From Diadophis punctatus similis (taxonomy: Eukaryota > Chordata > Lepidosauria > Squamata > Dipsadidae): DNA of 64,000 nt. The notes under the pieces are model-generated. The model did no database searches, had not been told where the DNA came from, and was given only the letters and a program-made list of their open reading frames with translations. Made by a program: the position numbers and the translations under genes. Of this stretch, positions 44,597-53,500 are shown piece by piece (position 1 is the first letter of the stretch; each line of letters starts with the position of its first letter). Where the stretch lies: the NCBI GenBank assembly GCA_023053685.1, contig JALIGW010000001.1:48713859-48777858 (forward strand). Reading direction: 5' to 3'.

Positions 44597-47500
44597 GTAA
44601 AAATCTAGAAAAGAGAGAGAGAAAAACAAAAACCTGGAAAGAAAAGAAAAAAAAAAAGACCTTCCTTTAAATTTTAAAAATCTAATTATAATAATTTAAA
44701 GCTCAATAGTTTTAATTAAAAATTAAGAATTCCAATTCTTAAAGAATTATTAAAAAAGAGGGGAAAAAATCTTCTCTTTCTCTTTCCCCCTTAAAAGAAA
44801 AGAAGGAAAGAGAAAAAAAAAAAGGGAGAAGAAGAAAATACAATTATATTATCTCCATCCATCTAATACATATCAACACTACTTCTCTTTATATCTTATT
44901 GGTTGCCTCCTTTTGTATCTTGATGATTTTGAATTTATCAGCTCCTCTTCCATCTGATCCCAATACTCCATCTCCTTTTTCACATCTTTCTGGCTCTGTG
45001 ATTCACTTTGAGTCTTTGAGATTATTTCATTTTGATCCAATAAGAATGACTTTTCCTCCTTGTCTTCTTCTACATTCATACGTTTTTCTTCTGGAATTTT
45101 AGATATATCAGCCTTTAAAATATTGATATAAAATTCGGTAGCTTTGTTTATCGTATTCAGCCGGTATCTTTTCTCCAAAAATTTCACCGTAACTCCTGTT
45201 GGTGCTTCCCATTTATATTGTAAATTCAATCTTTTAAGTTCATCAATCAAAAAAGTAAATTCTTTTCTAGCTTTAAGCATTTTAAAGGGAATTTCTTTCC
45301 AAATCTTAAGTTCCTGACCATTCACCTGAAGATTTTTCTTAAATGTCGCCTGGATAATTCTGTTTCGTAAGACTCTTGTAGTAAAATATATAACAATGTC
45401 CCTTGGTAAATGTTTTTGTTTTGCATACCACGAATTGACCCTGTATAACTTTTCAATTTGTATAGCCAGCTCATCTTTAGAAATTCCAGAAACCTGCACC
45501 AAGGCCTCAATCATTCTTCCCTTCAAATCGTCATATGAACCTTCTTTCAACCCCCTTACTCTAATAGCGAATTGCGTTCTTCTAAACTGTGACATCAACA
45601 CCTCTGTTTCAAAATTTGCAATATCCTTTTTAAATTTGTTTATATATTCCACCGAGGTTGCCAATGCTTGTTTATTTGTTTCAATACAATCCTCCAAAAA
45701 ATCAACATTTGTTGCTAAACCTTTGCAAACCTCTAACATGTCCATCCGTAGCTGCTTTTCCATATTCTTCAAAGCTTCCTGCATTTTATTTTCTATTTCA
45801 GTAATTTTTTGATTAAATTCCAAAATTAAGTCTTGTTTCATAATCTTTAAAGTATTTAATAAATTTTCCGATGTCAAAACTTGTGGAGGTGTTGGTTCAG
45901 TAGCAAGTTGCATTTTAGAAGTAAAAGCAGAGGGGTAAATAGGCCTTTTATTCGAAGCAATCATTCCATATTTTGAGGCCATTGTTATAGTTCCAAAAAA
46001 TTAAACTAAAAACGCCAAATCACTATCAGTTTTTATAATCCAAAATTGAGAATCAAAAATAAAAACCAGTTTTCAAATTCAAAAATTTCCCAAAGTCCAA
46101 AAACCACAAACAAAACACAAATAACTTTCACTTCTTCTTTATTATACTTCCAAAGAGGTGCAAAAAGGAGTCAAATCTGTAAAAATAAAAATAATTAAAA
46201 AAAAATTCTTGCAATTTCCAGGGCAAATAATCTTTTATAATTTATTTATATTAATAAAATTATCAATTACTGTTATAATCCAAAGTCACGAAGCAAAGAA
46301 TAAAAATCAGTTTTCAAAATTTCCACAAGAGAAAAGCCAGGGAAAAAAAAATCAATCCTTCCAAACTTGAAACCATTTTTATATTTCCAGAAAAGTATGG
46401 GAAAAAGCCATAACTCTAAATAAAATTCTTTCCAATGTAAAGGATAGAAAGTTTTTTAATTTCGAAAGTCAGGAGACAGAGAAAAAAAAATCAGTCTTCA
46501 AAGTTGTAATTTTCCATAAGAAAAAGAGCCACAAGCAAACAAGGCAAAAATCACCTTCACTTCTCTTCCCAACTTCTTCAAAACACCTTAAAAAGCCAGA
46601 TCTCTAAAAAGATACTTTCCACTTTCAAAGGCAAATAATCCTTATTTTTGTGAATTATCAGAGAATATAAGAAGGACAGCCAGTTTTCAGTTTTCAGAAC
46701 AAAGAGTTTCCATAAGAGAAAAAAAAACCACAAGCAAAACGGAAATCACTTTCACTTCTCCTCCTTCAAACGCCATATTGTTGCATATTAAATGTTACTT
46801 TGTTTCTTCAAATAGAAGTTAGCCGAGGGTTTAAAAAAAAGGAAAAAAAATCCATACTTGCCCAGCAAAGCCCCTGGTTCTCTCTGTCTGCCTCTTTAAC
46901 TGCACAGAAAAAAAAGTTTTAAAAATCCTCTTCTAGAGGCAGCGGCGGCTTCGGCGTCTAGCTCCGCAAAAGCGGAGATTTCCTGGCTCCCGGAGCTAGG
47001 GGCAGGCTACCTGGGGAGCCTTCCCTTCGGGCCCCTGGATGACTCCTAGGGCGCTAGGGGGGCTCTACCCCACCTGCCACGCTCTCCTCTCTCCCCTATG
47101 TCCGGGGCAGAGATATTCCGAGCCGCCAGACAGCTGTTCTGACGGCCCGGCAGGGAGTCGGAAAGGCGTCCTGAAAGAAGAACGCCATCGGCGCCGAACA
47201 CCAAACCGGAAGTGGATGCATTCACATTCTTGTCCAATCCTGACTTCACCCTATCCCAAAACTTGGGGGGGGGAGCTAGGTTTTATGTGAATGGATAGAA
47301 CGGTAGGGGCTATCAGATCTCGGGGGAAGAAAACAGTATTCAAAGTGCAGCCTCACTACTGCAGTAAAGAGTAATACTATCAGTTCCCGTGATCTTGATG
47401 CTATCCCTGTGTTGATGCTGCCTAGGACTGCATTGACCTTTTGGCAGCTCCAGCACACTGCTGACCCATACTTAAGCAGTGGTCCAGTATGACACTTAGA

Positions 47501-50500
47501 TCCCTCTCCTAAGCACTACTGTTGAGCCAGGTATAGAACTCATTTGTGCTACCATGACTTTATGCTGAGAATTTGAAAAAATATATAATCACAAATTTAC
47601 GTTGATCAATGGACATCACAAGAGATCTGTGTATGTATTTTAAAGATTTTAAATTGAGACAACATAATACAACAGTCTTAAAGAAATTCATCAGCCTTAC
47701 ACGTCAGGATATACGTGTGAAAGAGCAAGGGAAATGGCTTTAAAAATCAAGATCAAAATCTAGAATCAGAATACTATAGAATAGAATAGAATAACAGAGT
47801 TGGAAGGGACCTTGGAGGTCTTCTAGTCCAACCCCCTGCTTAGGCAGGAAACCCTACACCACTTCAGACAAATGGTTATCCAAAATCTAAAAAACTTGAA
47901 CCATAATACTAGTGGCTGGAAGTAGAGGTTCAGCTGCATAATTCATCAACTTACTTTTCAATGAAGAATAGGAAAAACTATTAACACTGGGTAAAAAAAA
48001 ATGTTCACAATTTGGACTTTACAGCATTAATCTTACTTTTACCCATAATCTAGGCTTAGCTTTTGCATGTTTTGAATATAGAATTTAGCTTACAGATGTA
48101 GCTACAATGTTTATACATTTCTTCAGGATGTGTTTGGTTTCTCTACTTCCTTTTGTCCTTTAACCAACAATACATGATAGAAGCTCTTCTTTGATAACTT
48201 GCATCAGCTCTCTCTAACCTGAATTGTCTAGAATCTATTGCAACTACAGCTTACAGCTAAGAACAACTGGAGGGATCCAGCCAATTTGGGTATCCACTAG
48301 GGATGGTTTCTGTAGTGAAAATCCAGAGAGTAATGAGAATTCTCCACTGAGTGAAATTGATGGGTAGACTTCTAGAAGCTCAACTGTCCTGCCTTTGAAT
48401 TGTGTCCCTTGTGCTAGTCATAAATAAGCAATAATCTTTCTTGATACTTTTTTTAAAAAATTCTTGTGTCTATATAGGTATCTGAACCACAACTTCCTCC
48501 AATGGTACTTCATGGCCACCTGCAAGAGGTCACTTCTGTTGCCTGGTGTCCATCTGATTTCACTAAGGTTTGTTTCTGGTGTTTTGTCATTTTTTTAAAA
48601 AGTTCTATTCCATTTTCTCTTTTTGCAAAAGTAAACGTGACTATTTTCTCTTGTTTTTAAAACATGGATGGCTATGTTTAAAGGTTCTTTATTCCAAACA
48701 TTTTTTCTTCCTATTTCCTTATACATATCTTCATGTTTTCCCTAGAAATCTTTGGTCCTCAAATGGCTTCTCCTACTCCTTTTTATCATGCAGATTAAAC
48801 ATGTATATAGAAATCAGTTCTTGCTATATTGTAAAGTATAATGTAATGAAATGGTTCTCTGATCAGAAGTAAGAGCACTGAGTTTGATAGGGCTTCCTAA
48901 GTGAATGCAGCATGGCTGATTACTTTTTTTCTAGGCTGAGGCCTGCATTCCAGGGGTGAAATGCTCCCGGTTTGCTCGTGCCTGTCGGTCGTTGGAGAGC
49001 CGATTGCGAAGGCAGTGCGCGGCTCCGCCTACCCGTCCGGACGCCGCCATTTCGGTTCTTTTACCCTCTGCGCATGCACAAAGCATTCTGTGCATGCGCA
49101 GAGGGTAAAAGAACCCAAATGGCGGCGTCCAGGCGGGTAGGCGAAGCCATGCACTGCCTTCGCGATTGGCTCTCCGACGACCGACAGGCACAAACGAACC
49201 AGGAGCATTTCACCCCTGCTGCATTCCCTCTGTATATAAGATACATGGGGCATACTGTAAATAAAGGCAAGCCTAAGAAAAATTATTTAGCAATATTGAT
49301 TCCATTAATGGGTGATACTGATGACTTTTAGGGAGTGTTCCTTAGAAGTGATAACAGTTTCATCCAGTGTGGGTACTGTAAATTAGATAGTAAGGGCCCT
49401 ATGCAAGGCCAATAATTTGCCCACTCTAATCTTTTATATTCCGTATTTCAAACAGTGCAATATTTGTCATGCCATTTTGCAGATTTCCACTTGTTCAGAT
49501 GACAACACTATCAAGATTTGGCGCTTGAGGCAAAGCACTGAACAAAAGACCTGGGCAGACAAAACCAGCTTGGTTGGTTGGACTGATCAAAAGACAGTAG
49601 TAGAACAAAACAAAATAGGTAAGGCCTTCTGAATTAATGATCGCTTTTCTCTAATATGGATTTAGATCTTGGAAAACTGTTGTTTACAAAATAAGTTGCA
49701 AAACATAATTTATTCCTAATTTTCTCTAAATTCAGCCTGGGAAGAGCTTAAAAGCTGCATAGGCCCTACTGCAATTCTCATACATAACAAATTTGTTGCA
49801 TACATTTGCCAAAATTAAAAATGCACAAACTGAAAAGATGGCAGTAGAAATCAAAAGAATATACAAAATTGGGTTTTATAATAAAATACTCCAGGAAATA
49901 AAACCAATATTTCAATCAATAAAGAGATTTCTGAAGTAATTTTTCTAGAAATTAATCAGTGGAACAAGTTGCTTCCAGAAGTTGTGAATGCTCCAACACT
50001 GGAGGTTTTAAAGAAGATATTGGATAACCATTTGTCTAAAGTGGTATAGGGTTTCTTGTCTAAGCAGGGGGTTGGACTAGAAGACCTCCAACGTCCCTTC
50101 CAACTCTTGTTATTTTTTTAAAAATAGATTAGTTTAAAAATCAATGCAATCTTTCAAATTCTAAATCAATCTGATGCTGAACATGTTATAGGCTGTTTCC
50201 AATATCCCAAATATAAAAGTTAACACATGGTTCTATCTAAGCAAATGCATTAATTTCTTCAATATCTGTCATGCAACAAATGAAATGATATTTCTCCAGT
50301 ATTTACTAAATAATCATACTTAGAGCGTGCTTTTAAAAAAATGCACCCCCCTCTATGTTGAAGGAAGGTACTGTTTCTTCAAGAATGAAGTATTCTGTTA
50401 TATTTAAATGATAAGGGAGAAATACAGTGATGAATTAAAATGAGATGCCTTGTAGAAAATTCAGTGCCTGTTTAAGTTTGTGGAATTCATACGTGTTTGA

Positions 50501-53500
50501 AAGAACTCCCAGAGTTTCATATATTTTATATCATAGAACTCCAGATACCTATGATGTCATAATAGCAAAATCTGTATTCTGTACATGGTTAGTGTTAATG
50601 AATTCTAAACTAATCATGTTATATTTGGTGGGAAAGATTTATTTATGTATTGCATATCAAGGACAATCTAAAAATTGAACTGTCAGATATGGTTTCCTGG
50701 TTCAGACCACATTCCTATAATAATGAAATTATTTTAATCTAATTCCTTGAAGTTTGTCCAAATGTTGGATTATAATTATATGGCATTGCATTGATGGTCT
50801 TAAACTAGACTTCTTTACCATTTCCCTCACCCTCAGTCCCACAAAGGTCAGAAATAGATAAGTTGAATTCCTGTTATTATATTCTTATTACTTTATATAT
50901 TGCCATTGGTGCATGAATAGCATTTAACAGTTGTGGCAAGGATATTTATTTTGCCCTTACGTGCATTGCATAAGAATTCATTCTTAACTCTAAAGAGGGG
51001 TAAACTTACAGGGTAAAGAGTGCATTGTTAGACATTAGTCTTTAAACTTAGTGTTACAAGAGTGCTTCACTTCTATCTATTGACTGCAACTCACAACACA
51101 ATCATATGCAATAGATCTCTTTTATCTCTCATTTACAAGGAAGTTCCCCCAAAATGAATTACGGTGGTATCTTTGAGCGAGTTTTGCAAATGGCATATTT
51201 CTAGCTGTAGGAAAGGCAGTAAATTGTTCTGTAAACATAAAATTCCTATGCAGGAAACTTGCAGAACAATAGGAGGGTATGTGCCAGTTCTCTTTCATGC
51301 TGCGAGTATCTCACGTGCACATATACATCATTGTTCTCTTAGGAAACTTTAAAATAATCACTTCCTATTCCCATAGATAAAGAAGAGTGCTGTTTAATCC
51401 TTTGGTTTGAAAACTGCAAGTTATGTGCATGCTGCATCTTTATAAAGTTGGCAGTAGTATTATATAAAATGTCTCATCTCCTTCATTTTCTCCTGAAAGA
51501 GCTTAGAAATGGGAAATGAAGTCCACGAACTCAGCAAACATAAGCAGGCTTCCTTTTGAGACCTTGGTTGGTTGAATACAAAGCACATGCTAAATACACA
51601 AAATAGTTATTTACACTGATTCATATTGCCTTAACCCAGTGATGGCAAACCTTTTTGTCGTCGTGTGCCAAAAGCGTGCACGCGCACCCATAATGCAATG
51701 CTTGTGTGACACCTGCGCATGTGCGCATGACACCCCTGCATGCGCACCCCGCGTCTCCCGCATGCACCCCGCGCATGCACGGCAGAGACCTGAAAACCAG
51801 CTGGCCAGAGGAAGGCGTGTGCAGTGGAGCTGAGCTAGGGCGGCAGTTCGCGTGCCCGCAGAGAGGGCTCTGTGTGCCACCTGTGGCACGCATGCCAAAG
51901 GTTCACCATCACGGTCTTAACCCCAGTTCTATTTCAGGGCTGTCTAGGTAAAAGCATGCAAGATGTTTGTACTTCCTCCCCCCTCCCGTTCACTGGCACA
52001 GACAGTGGCACTGTGGCTACCTAGGAATTATATATGCACAGGCTTTCTAAGATTTTAATATTTGGAAAAGGGATACAGAGATGTTTACCATTTATTTTTA
52101 TGTTTGAGCATGTAGAGGCAAATTCTACAAGCAAAAAGAATTACTTGAGCAGGGCCTTTGTTCTTTGTGGAACTGCCTGATTTCTTCAGACTTTATCATT
52201 TTGTATCTTGTCTTTTACCACAAAAACCCTCTCCAAGATGCATTGAATTTTCCTAGAAGTAAAATGTTTCCAAATAACTTTATACACATTTTCCTAAGTA
52301 GCCATTTTTAGGTTGCCTACTAAAAAAACACAGAGAAAAAAACCCTTCAAATCTGAATCATTCAGATTCTAAATATTTAAATATGTTTAGTGTGCAACAT
52401 TGCTGTATTTTTCCCTCACGTCATTTTATCTTCACTAAAGCTGCTTTGTTTTCCTTTTAGAAATTCTTAGCAGCAGGCATGGTACTCCACCTAAAGTTCT
52501 TCCAACAGGCAGCCCTCTTATTTCTTCACCACAGCCAGCTGCTTGTGCTCCAACTTACACGGGAGATCTTCCGCTTCCTACCAACACACCAACATCATCT
52601 TCTGCCAAGACACCAACCACCTCAATTTGCACCTTCACTCCTGCAAAGCAGAAAGTTACTTCAAGCACCTTATCGAAACTAGCGCTTCCTTCAACTACGT
52701 CCATTCAGCACTGGGTTACAAAGACTCCAAATTCATCTCCACCTATAAAGGAAACAAAGATAGATATTCCCGACACTGCTTTTGCTTCCACCTCACCACA
52801 TCTGAGGTCAGAAACACGTGCCAAGAGAAGGTTAGAATCCAGTAGGGAAGAAAATGTGATGTGTCTCAAAAGCTGTAACTGTATGGCTGAACATCACCCA
52901 GAGTCTAAGAAATCCAGACAAGAACAGTTCACTTTGGCAGCAGGTTCAAAGCCTTGTAGAGGAGACTACCTTACTCTTAATGGAGAAGTACAGAATATTC
53001 AAAGCATGAAAGAGCCCTTTTCTCCTAGTAGTCCTTGTTCTTCTGCCACTTGTCTAAATTATCCACATCTTATTGAGACATCTTGTGAGAAGATAGTTGA
53101 CAAGGAGAATGGGTCTACTGACAGAAGAACCTGGCTGTCTGATTTGGGAAATAAACTACGAACTAACAAGATGACTAACTCTAGTGGGTCATCCTCATCA
53201 TTACGGAATACAAGCACAAAACGAATGGAAGCTAGGACAGGAGCTACATCACCAGGGCCAGTAAGTAAATTGCACATGGTTGCTAAACCAGCTTTATTTA
53301 TTTATTTTATTTATTTTGTTATTCTTATATGCCGCCCAACTCCCGAAGGACTCAGCTTTGTTAATTTGGTCAAAAGTCGTCTTACAAGTATTACATATTA
53401 TAGTAGAAGCACCATCCATGCTAACAAGTAGAAAAAAAAGTCTCTTTGCTATAAAAAGTAGGGAGAGAGGGCTAAACCAATATCAAATTAAGTCAGTATT

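Larger units (their letters stand above)
43618..47214 (-). mobile_element. HAL1-like L1 retrotransposon: 5' UTR, ORF1, 3' UTR, no ORF2
   Basis: A 3.6-kb insertion on the minus strand, flanked by a perfect 17-bp duplication GATGCATTCACATTCTT (43601-43617 and 47215-47231). From its 5' end it has a GC-rich start, a 1.2-kb 5' UTR with repeated modules, an intact ORF1 (44879-45982), then 1.26 kb of AT-rich DNA with (AAT)n tracts, a G-rich tract, AATAAA and poly(A). I see no endonuclease or reverse-transcriptase motif, although complete L1s carry about 3.8 kb of ORF2. It lies antisense in DTL intron 11. It is either a half-L1 lineage or one internally deleted copy. Confidence 0.88.

Noticed and set aside
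44371..44670. Poly-Ile/poly-Asn frame
   Set aside because: A translation of the (AAT)n tract inside the L1 3' region.
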